NCBI GenBank assembly: GCA_017614375.1
Contig: JAGABZ010000006.1
Location: 124,001 to 188,000 of the forward strand
DNA from: Spirochaetales bacterium
GTDB taxonomy: Bacteria; Spirochaetota; Spirochaetia; Sphaerochaetales; Sphaerochaetaceae
Direction: 5' to 3'
Length of the DNA: 64,000 bases
Every line of letters begins with the position of its first letter. Position 1 is the stretch's first letter. Under the pieces are notes generated by a model that had not been told where the DNA came from, did no database searches, and worked only from the letters and a program-made list of their open reading frames with translations. Positions 15,246 through 23,532 of the stretch are shown piece by piece. The position numbers and the translations under genes were made by a program.

Positions 15246-16646
15246 ATGAAAAAAATCGTAATCTTAGGGCTTGTACTCCTGCTGGCAGCCTTCGCCGTTT
15301 CGGCCCAGGCCCTGGCAGAGTCCCCGCTGAAGAGCAGAGTGGTCGTGGCCAAGGAAGCCCCGAAGGCCGCCCCGGTCGTAAAAGAAGATCCCGAAGCCGA
15401 CCTTGAAGCAGCTCTTGAGTATGTCAAGGTTCTGTACAACAAGGCCACCCTGGACAATCCGGCCCCGAAGACCTCGTCCGACTACGAAGTCCTGGACGTC
15501 GTCAGAATCAAGGATGTCGTCTTCGACGTCGCCTGGGCCAGTGACTCCGAGTTCGTCCAGGTTGTACCGGGCGCAGACCACAAGGTCGTAATCGACATCG
15601 ATGAAGCCTGCCCGGCCGAGACTGCCTACACCCTGACTGCCACCGTCACCCACCCGACTACGGGCAAGTCCGGGACGGTCGTCATCCCGCACACCCTTCC
15701 CGAAGGCAAGGTCCTGAGTGATCCGACCTACGAGGAAATCGTTGATGTCCTCTATGCCCTCGAGGCCGACGAGGCCACCAAGCAGACCTACCGCCTCTAC
15801 GGACAGGTCGTCTCCATCCCGAGCGCCTACAACGAGAAGTACGGCAACATCACCGTCAACATCGTGGTCGCCGGACTGGCTGAAAAGCCGATCCAGTGCT
15901 ACCGCCTCGCCGGTGAGGGCGTGGACAAGATTGCCGAGGGCGACTGGATCACCGTCGAGGGAATCGTGAAGAACTACAAGGGCAACACCATCGAGTTCGA
16001 CGCCGGTTCCAAGCTTATCGGCTTCGGTGAGATTCCCGACCAGAGCGCGCTGCTGGAAAAGGCCTTTGCCCTCGAGGCTGACGAGGCCATGAAGTTCCCC
16101 TGCGTCATCGTCGGAGAAATCGTGGAAATCCCGACCCCCTTCAACGAGAAGTACGGCAACGTCACCGTCAACATCGCCCCGGTCGGAACTCCTGAAAAGG
16201 TCGTCCAGTGCTACCGCCTGGCCGGACCGATGGCCGCCACCCTCGAAGTCGGACAGAAGATCGCCGTTGTCGGAACCATCAAGAACTACAAGGGCAAGAC
16301 AATCGAGTTCGACGCCGGATGTATCGCCGTTCCCGCCGAGCACTACAACCAGACAAAGGTTCTGCTCAAGGCATACGAGCTTGAGGCTGACAAGGGCTAC
16401 GACACCCAGTTCACCATCACCGGTACCGTCAGCTCCATCCCGAGCGCCTACAACGAGAAGTACGGCAACATCACCGTCAACCTCCTCGTCGACGGTCTCG
16501 AAGCCTATCCGATCCAGTGCTACCGCCTCGCCGGCGAAGGCGCTGCCGAGATCAAGGAAGGCGACGTGATCACCGTCACCGGAAAGATCAAGAACTACAA
16601 GGGCAACACCATTGAGTTCGACGCCGGCTGCCAGCTGGTGAAGTAA
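15246..16646 (+). CDS. Exported protein with Ig-like domain and three OB-fold repeats
   Basis: A 466-residue protein with a signal peptide cut near SAQALA. Residues 52-152 look like an atrophied bacterial Ig-like domain. Residues 162-257, 267-360 and 372-464 are three near-identical repeats, each containing NEKYGN(I/V)TVN, QCYRLAG and NYKG(N/K)TIEFDAG. Similar repeats occur in exported proteins of gut Firmicutes next to nucleases and are modelled as OB folds. No catalytic motif is seen, so binding is the likely role. It is the last gene of the transporter operon and ends before a double terminator. Function is inferred only from fold and neighbours. Confidence 0.7.
   Translation: MKKIVILGLVLLLAAFAVSAQALAESPLKSRVVVAKEAPKAAPVVKEDPEADLEAALEYVKVLYNKATLDNPAPKTSSDYEVLDVVRIKDVVFDVAWASDSEFVQVVPGADHKVVIDIDEACPAETAYTLTATVTHPTTGKSGTVVIPHTLPEGKVLSDPTYEEIVDVLYALEADEATKQTYRLYGQVVSIPSAYNEKYGNITVNIVVAGLAEKPIQCYRLAGEGVDKIAEGDWITVEGIVKNYKGNTIEFDAGSKLIGFGEIPDQSALLEKAFALEADEAMKFPCVIVGEIVEIPTPFNEKYGNVTVNIAPVGTPEKVVQCYRLAGPMAATLEVGQKIAVVGTIKNYKGKTIEFDAGCIAVPAEHYNQTKVLLKAYELEADKGYDTQFTITGTVSSIPSAYNEKYGNITVNLLVDGLEAYPIQCYRLAGEGAAEIKEGDVITVTGKIKNYKGNTIEFDAGCQLVK
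15729..16637 (+). repeat. Three tandem ~310-bp in-gene repeats encoding OB folds
   Basis: The units begin near 15729, 16044 and 16359. Each contains the string AACGAGAAGTACGGCAAC, which recurs about every 310 bp. Repeats one and three are more alike than either is to repeat two, for example IPSAYNEKYGNITVN against IPTPFNEKYGNVTVN. Confidence 0.85.
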
Positions 16647-16650
16647 CCTT

Positions 16651-16728
16651 CGGGGATCCTCCCCGACTTATCAGAAAGGGAGACATGCGACGAAGATTTT
16701 CCATCTTCGGAACATGTTTCCCTTTTCT
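16651..16728. terminator. Two hairpins between convergent OB-protein and ROK genes
   Basis: The first is CGGGGA-TCC-TCCCCG at 16651-16665. The second is a long stem with left arm AAAGGGAgACATG plus GAAGAT and right arm ATCTTC plus CATGTtTCCCTTT (16675-16726). It has A residues on one side and T residues on the other, so it can stop transcription from both strands. The right arm touches the ROK stop codon. Confidence 0.75.
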
Positions 16729-17852
16729 TATATCGACTCGAGAAATCTGTCCAGCAGGGGCAGGGCGGCGCCGGTAAGTACAGGATTAGCGTCGCATTCT
16801 CCGCGGGTGATGCTGAAACCGACCTGCTTGAAGGTCGTCATCCCGATGACCTTGGACTTGAGGTTGATGATGTCCTGATCCTGAATGAATTTCAGAAGAT
16901 ATCCGTCAATTATGATGTCGCAGGGTATCACCATCCTGGCGCTGTCGATGGCCAGGGCCAGGTCATCCAGATACCTGTCCCAGACCCCTGCGGCCTTAGG
17001 ATCTCCCGAACGTACCGCCGCGAAGAACTCCTCAAGGGTGCTCATTGCGCTCATCTTCAGGAGACTGGCGGCGGAGCAGTACGCGTCGACACAACCGCGC
17101 TTGGAGCAGTAGCATTCCCTGCCGTTCTCATGGATGACCAGATGCTCTATGGTGCCGCTGCTCAGATTCCCGCTGACATGAACCTTTCCCCCGATGACAA
17201 ACGCCGTGCAGATGTGATTGTTCAGAAAGATAATCAGCGTATCGGCGGACAGTTTGCGGTCCCTGAGTTCCGCGCTGGCTCCGCATTCGGCATCGTGTCT
17301 GCATTCACAGGAATACCCTATGAACTGTGTCAGTTCCCGTACGTTGAACTCAGCCGTCCTGAGCAGTTCCGAGTATACGATTTCCCCGCTTTCGCTGTTG
17401 ATGATCGCCGGCAGTGAAATACCCACTCCCAGAACTTCGCCGTACTTCGCCGAACAATTTCCGGCAAAAGAGTTGACCAGGGCACCGAACCGGCGGTAAT
17501 AGTCCTCATCCGCCGCAAAGCACAGTTCAGCCGACATGGAATCGACAGTCTTTCCGTACAGATTCACCGCGGCGGCGTTTACCCTGTCCGGAAGCACTTC
17601 CACCCCTATGCCGAGCTTGGCGTTCTCGTTGAATCTGTGGACAAAGGCCGGCCTTCCTCCGGTTGACAGGAACGAGCCTTCACGGACAATAAGGTTTCTG
17701 CCCTGAAGCTCCCTGAGGGCGTTGGTCACCGTGGGAATGCTCAGTCCCAGACTCATCGTCAGCGTGTTTTTTGAAGCGCTTCCCCTCGCGTAGATTTCCC
17801 GGAAGACCTGACTGAGGTTCATCTTTTTGAGTTCGGTGGAGGTTTTGTTCAC
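16728..17852 (-). CDS. ROK-family transcriptional regulator
   Basis: A 374-residue NagC/XylR-type repressor. Residues about 10-65 form a winged helix (SKNTLTMSLGLSIPTVTNALREL). The rest is a ROK sugar-sensing fold with the zinc cluster CYCSKRGCVDAYC. The phosphate-binding DxGxT of ROK kinases is absent (GIGVEVLPDRV in its place), so it should not be a kinase. Translation starts at GTG 17852, following AGGAG. It converges on the sugar ABC operon and is the obvious candidate to control it in response to the imported sugar, but that is inferred from position. The duplicated dyad at 18020-18101 could be its binding site. Confidence 0.87.
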   Translation of the reverse strand: MNKTSTELKKMNLSQVFREIYARGSASKNTLTMSLGLSIPTVTNALRELQGRNLIVREGSFLSTGGRPAFVHRFNENAKLGIGVEVLPDRVNAAAVNLYGKTVDSMSAELCFAADEDYYRRFGALVNSFAGNCSAKYGEVLGVGISLPAIINSESGEIVYSELLRTAEFNVRELTQFIGYSCECRHDAECGASAELRDRKLSADTLIIFLNNHICTAFVIGGKVHVSGNLSSGTIEHLVIHENGRECYCSKRGCVDAYCSAASLLKMSAMSTLEEFFAAVRSGDPKAAGVWDRYLDDLALAIDSARMVIPCDIIIDGYLLKFIQDQDIINLKSKVIGMTTFKQVGFSITRGECDANPVLTGAALPLLDRFLESI

Positions 17853-17911
17853 TTTCGGACTCCTGTTTTATAAAAGTACATCTATCATTTTTTCACAAAG
17901 AAAGGCAAGGC

Positions 17912-18049
17912 GACCCCGGCTGCAGCGGAATCTTCAGCATAAACTTCGTCTCCGGCGAACCCGTGGCCGATGTCCTTGAGGGCCTGCCCCTGCTTCTGAC
18001 CGGGACGGGAAACCCGGCGTTTCATCAAAACAGGTGCATTAATTGTTGA
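17912..18049 (+). pseudogene. Possible relic of a coding sequence inside a 345-bp gap
   Basis: The 17853-18197 gap holds no clear gene. On the plus strand, 17912-18049 reads in one frame as DPGCSGIFSINFVSGEP followed by VADVLEGLPLLLTGTGNPAF and a stop, with G/C-rich third positions as in real genes and no start. The spacing G-x-F-S ... G ... A ... L..L.L loosely recalls the C-terminal part of Cys/Met-metabolism PLP enzymes. The opposite strand is also open for 61 codons. Either may be chance; I would not rely on it. Confidence 0.2.
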
Positions 18050-18101
18050 ATTGATGAAAAGTTTCATCAAAACCGGGCTATCAATTGTTAAACTGATGAA
18101 A
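18020..18101. repeat. Duplicated 40-bp element, each copy an inverted repeat
   Basis: Copies at 18020-18059 and 18062-18101 are offset by 42 bp. Each starts TTTCATCAAAAC, has AATTGTT in the middle and ends TGATGAAA, so the outer octamers form a dyad (TTTCATCA/TGATGAAA) around a 24-bp centre. The middle bases differ between copies, while the arms are identical. It lies between the ROK regulator and the M16 peptidase gene and looks like a pair of operator sites on the same face of the helix. Confidence 0.65.
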
Positions 18102-18147
18102 GAGCCTCACTCAACTCGGGGGAAGGCCTGGGCGGTCTTGCCCAGCC

Positions 18148-18177
18148 TTGAACAAGAGCGGGGATTGACGGCATAAT
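18148..18177 (+). promoter_or_regulatory. Promoter of the M16 peptidase gene
   Basis: TTGAAC (18148-18153), an 18-bp spacer and CATAAT (18172-18177). A GC-rich hairpin (AAGG-c-CTGGGC ... GCCCAG-CCTT, 18123-18150) ends inside the -35. Confidence 0.45.
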
Positions 18178-18197
18178 CGACGGTATTGGAGGTAAAA

Positions 18198-21100
18198 ATG
18201 AGAAAAATCCTCATGTTCGCGGCAGTTGCGCTTTTTGCTGTCGCTTCGCTTTTCGCCCAGGCGGTGATTGAGGTCGCCCCGGAGCGCGTTGTCACCACTG
18301 CCCCCCAGCAGGAGCCTGTCCTTGAAGTGGGCCGGTCTGTCAACGGTTTCGTACTGACCGAGGTGACTGATTTCGACCTGATCGGAGCGAAAGTCTATCA
18401 GTTTGAGCATCAGAAGACCGGTGCGGTCGTCCTCTACATCGCAAACGAGGACACCAACAGGGTGTTTGAGATTACCTTCCGCACTCCTACGTTGGCCGAT
18501 ACGGGTATTCCCCACGTCTTTGAGCACTCGACCCTGGATGGTTCGGAGAAATATCCTTCAAAGACTCTGTTCTTCAACCTCAGCTACCAGACCTACAACA
18601 CCTACATGAACGCCAGCACCTATCCGTTCATGACGACCTATCCGGTAGCGTCTCTCTCCGAGGACCAGCTTCTGGCCCTGGCGGACTACTACACCGACAG
18701 CGTGTTCAACCCGATGGTTCTTCAGGACAAGTCGATTTTCGACGAGGAAGCCTGGAGATATGTCATGGACAGCGAGGACGCTGACCTGACCATCGCCGGA
18801 ACCGTGTACAGCGAGATGCTCGGTGCCACCACCCGCACGAGAAAGGCCTCAAAAAACTACCAGCAGGTGATTTATCCCGGTTCGTGGATCGGAAACGACA
18901 GCGGCGGAAACCCCGACGTGATTCCCGAGATGACCTGGGATGATTTGAAGAACTACCACGCCGACTACTATGTACCGTCCAACTCCGTGACCTGCATCTA
19001 CGGAAAGCTGGACAACTGGGCAGACTTCCTGCAGCTGCTCGACGGCTATTTCAGCGCCTACACCGCCGACCCCGTCGTCATCGACGACCCCCAGTACAAG
19101 AGAATCGACGGACCGCAGACAGCGGCCTTTGAGTTCCCCGTCGAAAGCGGAAGCAACACGGAAAAGGCCACCACGATTTACTACGGTTTTCTCTGTCCCG
19201 ACATTGACAGCGAGACTCTGAACAAGATCGACCTGATGACTTCCCTGGCCGACTATGACAGTTCGGTGCTGATTGAGAACCTCAAGAACGCCATCCCGTA
19301 CGGCTCGTTCTCCTGCTCAATCGACATCTCCGGCCCGGATTACGCCATTGTCTTCGTGGCTGACAACGTCAACCCCGAGGATGCCGAGACCTTCAAAAAG
19401 GTCGTCGACGAGTCGATGGCTCAGATTGCGGCGGAAGGTTTTGAGGATGAGGCGGTCGATTCGTTCGTCGCATCCTACAGCTTGAGCATGATGCTCACCA
19501 GCGAGAGTTCCGAAACCGGTCTGTCGGTGATTCCCAACATGATGTACTACTGGGCGGCAACCGGAGACCTGTACGGCTATCTGGAATTCATCGACAGTAT
19601 CGACTTCTTCCGCGCCTGGGCCGATGACGGTTCCTTCCAGGATGTCATCACCCGCTTTGTGGTAAACAACGACCTCAACGCCCTGGTGACCACCACTGCC
19701 GTGGCCGGACTCAAGGAGCAGAAGGACGCTGCCCTGGCCGCCAGGCTGGCCGAGAAAAAGGCCTCGATGAGTGCCGATGAGATCAAGGAAATCGTCAGCA
19801 TGACCAATGAGCCGGAAGAGGAGACGGTCGACCCGACTCCGATGATCCGCGCCCTGCAGGTCGTCGACGTTCAGACCCTCCCGGAAGAGGCCAGATTCTA
19901 CGAAGTCACCGAAACCGCCGGTGAGGACGGAATCAACTACTACTGGGCAAAGGCCGACATCACCGGCGTAGGGTTCGCAGGCATGTATTTCGACATGTCC
20001 GGCCTGAGCCAGGACCAGATTCACTACTTCAAGCTGTTCTCCAGCCTCATCGGAGAACTGGACACTACTGAGCACACCAGAACCCAGCTGGCCAACCTGA
20101 TGGCCCGCTATCTGTATGACGGAACCATCCGCCCGGCCTACAGCAAGGATGACGTGTCCAAGGTCTTTACCCCGAAACTGCGCGTAAGCTTCGTCGCCCT
20201 CGACGAGGATGTCTCTCCGGCGATGGATCTCTGCCGCGAACTGCTGTTCGACAACGTGTTCGACGCGTCGAGGATTTCCGACCAGGTATCCAACATGCTG
20301 ACCTCCCTCAAGCAGAGCTTCACCAACAGCAGCTACTCGGTGCTCCTCTACAGGGCAATGGCGGCGGACAGCGAACTGTACGCCTACTACAACTACGCCA
20401 ACATGCTGGACTACTACTACTTCCTCCAGCAGACCGCGCAGTTGCTCGAGACCGAGCCCGAGACGGTCATCGCCGGCCTGCAGGGAATCGTCGACTACAT
20501 CAACAACGCCCAGGCCATGACCTTTGTCTTTGCCGGAAACGGGGAGAGCTGGGAAAACTTCAAGCCCCTGGCCGCCGCGTTTGCCGCCGGGCTTGACCGC
20601 AGACCCGTGGAGAGACAGACCTACAGCTTCGATGAGATTATGCCGGCTGAGGCCCTGATCGTCGACACTTCGGTCAACTTCAACATCATCTGGGTTCCGT
20701 CCTCCGATCTGGGTTACGAGGAAGCCACGGCAGACCTCGCCGTTGTTTCCTCCGTCATCGAAGACATGTTCCTCCTCCCCGAGCTGAGGGACAAGAGGGG
20801 AGCCTACGGTGCCTATCTGAGCTTCAGCGATGACGGTGCCTATGCCTTTACCTACCGCGACCCGAACATCGCCGAGACATTCGATGTCTACGACGTCATG
20901 GCCGACTTCGTTGACCAGATCGTCCTCGACCAGGAGAACCTTGACGGCTACATCCTTGCCAACTATTCGAGTCTGGCACTCAGTTCCGGAGAGCTTACCG
21001 GAGCCACCAACGCCGTTCTGGGAGCCGTCCTCCACGAGGATCAGACCGAAGTTTTGGAATTCATGCAGCAGCTCAAGGGTATGAAGGCAGAGAACTTCGC

Positions 21101-21647
21101 CGCCGACTACGCCCCGCTGATCCGCGCCCTGGTCGACAATTACAGCTACTACACCTCCGGAAGCGCCTCGGCGATTGACAAGGTCTCCGACTACTTCCTC
21201 GTAATCCACAATCCGTTCGGAGTGGAGAGCAGGGAAGACGTGGTCCTCAGCGACATCAACGAGGAGAGCCCGTACTACGATGCCCTGAACTTCGTGTTCC
21301 AGGAAGGAATCATGGCCAATGTCTCCGACACGGAGTTCGGTGCCGAACTTCCCGCCACCCTGGGCGAGGTCGCACAGACCTTCTGCCTGCTGATCGGCTA
21401 CGAGCTCGACCAGGCGCAGAGCATCGGACTGCTTTCCCAGTACGGAATCCTTCCCAACGCCGATCCGGCCACCGGGCTTTCCCTGGACGACCTCAACGGA
21501 ATCCAGAACAACTTCCGCGGAGCCGTCGGACTCGGAACCTCCTCCGCGATGCTCCAGACCGTAACAGGTCTCGGCGTCGACCCGGCGACGACAGCGACCC
21601 GCGCCCAGCTGGCGCTGACCGTCATGTACATGGTCTACGGAATGTAG
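18198..21647 (+). CDS. Exported M16C (presequence-protease-like) metallopeptidase with C-terminal SLH-like repeats
   Basis: An 1149-residue protein with a signal peptide cut near SLFAQA. It carries the inverted zinc motif H106-V-F-E109-H110, with the third ligand at E206 (GTVYSEMLGA), exactly 96 residues on as in PreP/Cym1-type oligopeptidases. The two-half M16C architecture fills residues 45 to about 1000. From about 1018, YYDALNFVFQEGIMANVSDTEFG and a later ATRAQLALTVMYMVYG match S-layer homology (SLH) repeats, which normally bind cell-wall polymers. The likely role is degradation of imported or secreted peptides at the cell surface or in the periplasm. It is monocistronic, with a TTGGAGG ribosome site and a strong terminator. 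Confidence 0.85.
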   Translation: MRKILMFAAVALFAVASLFAQAVIEVAPERVVTTAPQQEPVLEVGRSVNGFVLTEVTDFDLIGAKVYQFEHQKTGAVVLYIANEDTNRVFEITFRTPTLADTGIPHVFEHSTLDGSEKYPSKTLFFNLSYQTYNTYMNASTYPFMTTYPVASLSEDQLLALADYYTDSVFNPMVLQDKSIFDEEAWRYVMDSEDADLTIAGTVYSEMLGATTRTRKASKNYQQVIYPGSWIGNDSGGNPDVIPEMTWDDLKNYHADYYVPSNSVTCIYGKLDNWADFLQLLDGYFSAYTADPVVIDDPQYKRIDGPQTAAFEFPVESGSNTEKATTIYYGFLCPDIDSETLNKIDLMTSLADYDSSVLIENLKNAIPYGSFSCSIDISGPDYAIVFVADNVNPEDAETFKKVVDESMAQIAAEGFEDEAVDSFVASYSLSMMLTSESSETGLSVIPNMMYYWAATGDLYGYLEFIDSIDFFRAWADDGSFQDVITRFVVNNDLNALVTTTAVAGLKEQKDAALAARLAEKKASMSADEIKEIVSMTNEPEEETVDPTPMIRALQVVDVQTLPEEARFYEVTETAGEDGINYYWAKADITGVGFAGMYFDMSGLSQDQIHYFKLFSSLIGELDTTEHTRTQLANLMARYLYDGTIRPAYSKDDVSKVFTPKLRVSFVALDEDVSPAMDLCRELLFDNVFDASRISDQVSNMLTSLKQSFTNSSYSVLLYRAMAADSELYAYYNYANMLDYYYFLQQTAQLLETEPETVIAGLQGIVDYINNAQAMTFVFAGNGESWENFKPLAAAFAAGLDRRPVERQTYSFDEIMPAEALIVDTSVNFNIIWVPSSDLGYEEATADLAVVSSVIEDMFLLPELRDKRGAYGAYLSFSDDGAYAFTYRDPNIAETFDVYDVMADFVDQIVLDQENLDGYILANYSSLALSSGELTGATNAVLGAVLHEDQTEVLEFMQQLKGMKAENFAADYAPLIRALVDNYSYYTSGSASAIDKVSDYFLVIHNPFGVESREDVVLSDINEESPYYDALNFVFQEGIMANVSDTEFGAELPATLGEVAQTFCLLIGYELDQAQSIGLLSQYGILPNADPATGLSLDDLNGIQNNFRGAVGLGTSSAMLQTVTGLGVDPATTATRAQLALTVMYMVYGM

Positions 21648-21670
21648 TTGCCGTACAAATCTGTTTTTTG

Positions 21671-21700
21671 CGGACCGGCCTTTCGCGGCCGGTCCGTTTT
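21671..21700 (+). terminator. Rho-independent terminator after M16 peptidase
   Basis: A perfect 10-bp stem CGGACCGGCC/GGCCGGTCCG with loop TTTCGC, followed by TTTT. Confidence 0.9.
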
Positions 21701-21742
21701 GTATATACTCACACCCGTAAATATTTGCCAAAGAGGTTGAAG

Positions 21743-22558
21743 ATGAAAAAACGGACTGTAGCAGCCGTTGTTGCCGCATTGATTCTGGTCTGCCTGCTTG
21801 TGACGGTCTCATGCTCAAAAAAGCCGGCCGAAGCAAAGGAGCCGTCGTGGCGTATGGAAAGGATGACACGTACCGACGAGGCGGGAGCGGAGCAGCCCGA
21901 CGGGTTCCGCTACACATTCAGCAGCCTCAGCGGTGTCTGGAAGCCGGCGGCAGAGGAGCCTGAAGAAGGAGAGCAACAGACGGAGCCGAAGGGAATCCCG
22001 TTTGTCTTCGATATCGTCTTTGACTCGACAGCGGTGTACGAGAACATGGGATTCTGGTTCGTAATTAGCGGGGTCGGGGATACTGTCATGCCTGCGGAGG
22101 GGGATTTCCTCCTGCTGTATCTGTCCGACGGCATGGGCTCGGAGTTCTTCTTCCCGGTCAACGTTCAACTGGTGACGAATGACGGATTCGCGGTGTTCGT
22201 CTACGCCAGCGATATAGACTACTCCAGCATGTACTGGTATTTCGCCGAAGTCATCGAGGGAACCGTTACGTACCGCCTGTACGATGAGGACAACAACTAT
22301 TACGAACTGGGGACCATCACGACGGTCGCCGACGGCCAGACCGAGGTAATCTCCGGTACAGGTCTGCTGGGGTTCTTTGACCTGATCATGAACGATGTGC
22401 TCGGACCGTACACAAAGCTTATGGACCAGGGCAGATACCAGGAGGCCCTGGATGCGTTCAGACAGGACTTCGAACCTCTGCTGACCGACACCCTTGAATA
22501 TGAAGCCGGACTCCAGTGTATCGTGGACCCCTGCGAGGAAGCCCTTAAGACCGAGTGA
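21743..22558 (+). CDS. Lipoprotein of unknown function
   Basis: A 271-residue protein with a hydrophobic signal ending in the lipobox LVTVSC (Cys at about residue 24), so it is membrane-anchored. The mature part begins with a charged linker (PEEGEQQTEPKG), then a beta-rich domain with many Tyr, Phe and Asp residues, and ends in a helical segment (YQEALDAFRQDF). No catalytic motif is seen. The stop overlaps the first DHH gene by one base (TGATG), and it shares that operon. The ribosome site is GAGGTTGAAG. Confidence 0.6.
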   Translation: MKKRTVAAVVAALILVCLLVTVSCSKKPAEAKEPSWRMERMTRTDEAGAEQPDGFRYTFSSLSGVWKPAAEEPEEGEQQTEPKGIPFVFDIVFDSTAVYENMGFWFVISGVGDTVMPAEGDFLLLYLSDGMGSEFFFPVNVQLVTNDGFAVFVYASDIDYSSMYWYFAEVIEGTVTYRLYDEDNNYYELGTITTVADGQTEVISGTGLLGFFDLIMNDVLGPYTKLMDQGRYQEALDAFRQDFEPLLTDTLEYEAGLQCIVDPCEEALKTE

Positions 22559-23532
22559 TGCAGATGACGGAAAACCTCAAATACCGGGCGGCTTTGGACG
22601 CCATCCGGGAATCAGAGACGATTATCATCCACCGGCACAGCCGGCCGGACGGGGATGCCATAGGCAGCCAGGTCGGACTGCGTGCCCTGATCAGGGCGAA
22701 CTTCCCGAAGAAAAAGGTCCTGATAACCGGAGACAGCGCGGGGCGGTACTCTTTCCTGGTTCCGGAAGGGATGGACAACGTTGCGGATGATGCTTTCGCA
22801 GGGGCCCTGTGCATAATACTCGACACCTCATCGCAGGCCATGATCAGCGACGGGCGTTGGCGCACGGCGGGGCGGACCCTGAGATTCGACCATCACCTCT
22901 ACTGCGGGCAGATTGCCGGTCAGGAGGTCATAGATTCAACCTTTGAAAGCTGCTGCGGTCTGATTGCCGATTTCGCGGAGACCTGCGCCCTCTCGGTGGA
23001 CCGTGAATGCGCCCAGGCCCTGTTTTGCGGGATGGTCACCGACTCGGGACGCTTCAGATATGAGAACACCAACGCCAGAACCCTGGCTCTGGCCGGCAGA
23101 CTGCTCGAAACCGGGGTGGATGCGCAATCTTTGTACCACAGGCTGTACACGGACAGCATCGAGCACCTCCGGCTGAAGGCCGAATTCTGTCTGGCCGTTC
23201 AGAGGCGGGGAAACGTGGGTTTCATCTACACCGACCGCCGGAGGCTGGCCGAGTTGGGAACCGACGCCTATACCGCCGCCCGGGGCATGGTCGGTGTCAT
23301 GGGCGATCTCAAGGGGATTGATGTGTGGGTGAGTTTTGCCGAGGATGAGGACGGGGTGCTCTGTGAACTTCGCTCAAGCGGACCGTCGGTCAACCCGATA
23401 GCGGTCAAGTACGGCGGGGGCGGACATGCCAAGGCAAGCGGAGCCATGGTAAAGGACCGCTCTGAAGCGATGGCGATGCTGGACGATCTGACCGAACTGG
23501 CCGGCTCCTGGGCAGAAGGGGAAAAGGAATGA
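22558..23532 (+). CDS. DHH-family phosphoesterase, NrnA-like (copy 1)
   Basis: A 324-residue protein with the DHH-DHHA1 arrangement. Motif I is H-x-RPDGDA (D31, D33), motif II LDT, motif III FDHH, and the C-terminal substrate loop is GGGGHAKASGA. All metal ligands of the family appear intact. NrnA enzymes degrade very short RNA (nanoRNA), and some hydrolyse pAp or cyclic dinucleotide products such as pApA. It is followed with a four-base overlap by a second, diverged copy. The start is weakly supported, with ATG at 22558 or 22564 both possible. Confidence 0.86.
   Translation: MQMTENLKYRAALDAIRESETIIIHRHSRPDGDAIGSQVGLRALIRANFPKKKVLITGDSAGRYSFLVPEGMDNVADDAFAGALCIILDTSSQAMISDGRWRTAGRTLRFDHHLYCGQIAGQEVIDSTFESCCGLIADFAETCALSVDRECAQALFCGMVTDSGRFRYENTNARTLALAGRLLETGVDAQSLYHRLYTDSIEHLRLKAEFCLAVQRRGNVGFIYTDRRRLAELGTDAYTAARGMVGVMGDLKGIDVWVSFAEDEDGVLCELRSSGPSVNPIAVKYGGGGHAKASGAMVKDRSEAMAMLDDLTELAGSWAEGEKE

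Noticed and set aside
17885-18070. 61-codon minus-strand frame upstream of the ROK gene
   Set aside because: It has no ribosome site, its N-terminus lies in the dyad repeat, and the residue composition is not convincing. The plus strand has an equally plausible relic.
18020-18101. The duplicated dyad as a CRISPR array or an att site
   Set aside because: There are only two copies with a 2-bp gap and no spacers or cas genes. No integrase is nearby.
19317-21917. Very long open frame on the minus strand opposite the M16 peptidase
   Set aside because: It mirrors the peptidase gene. It has no start context and no recognisable domain, and it exists only because of high-G+C third positions.
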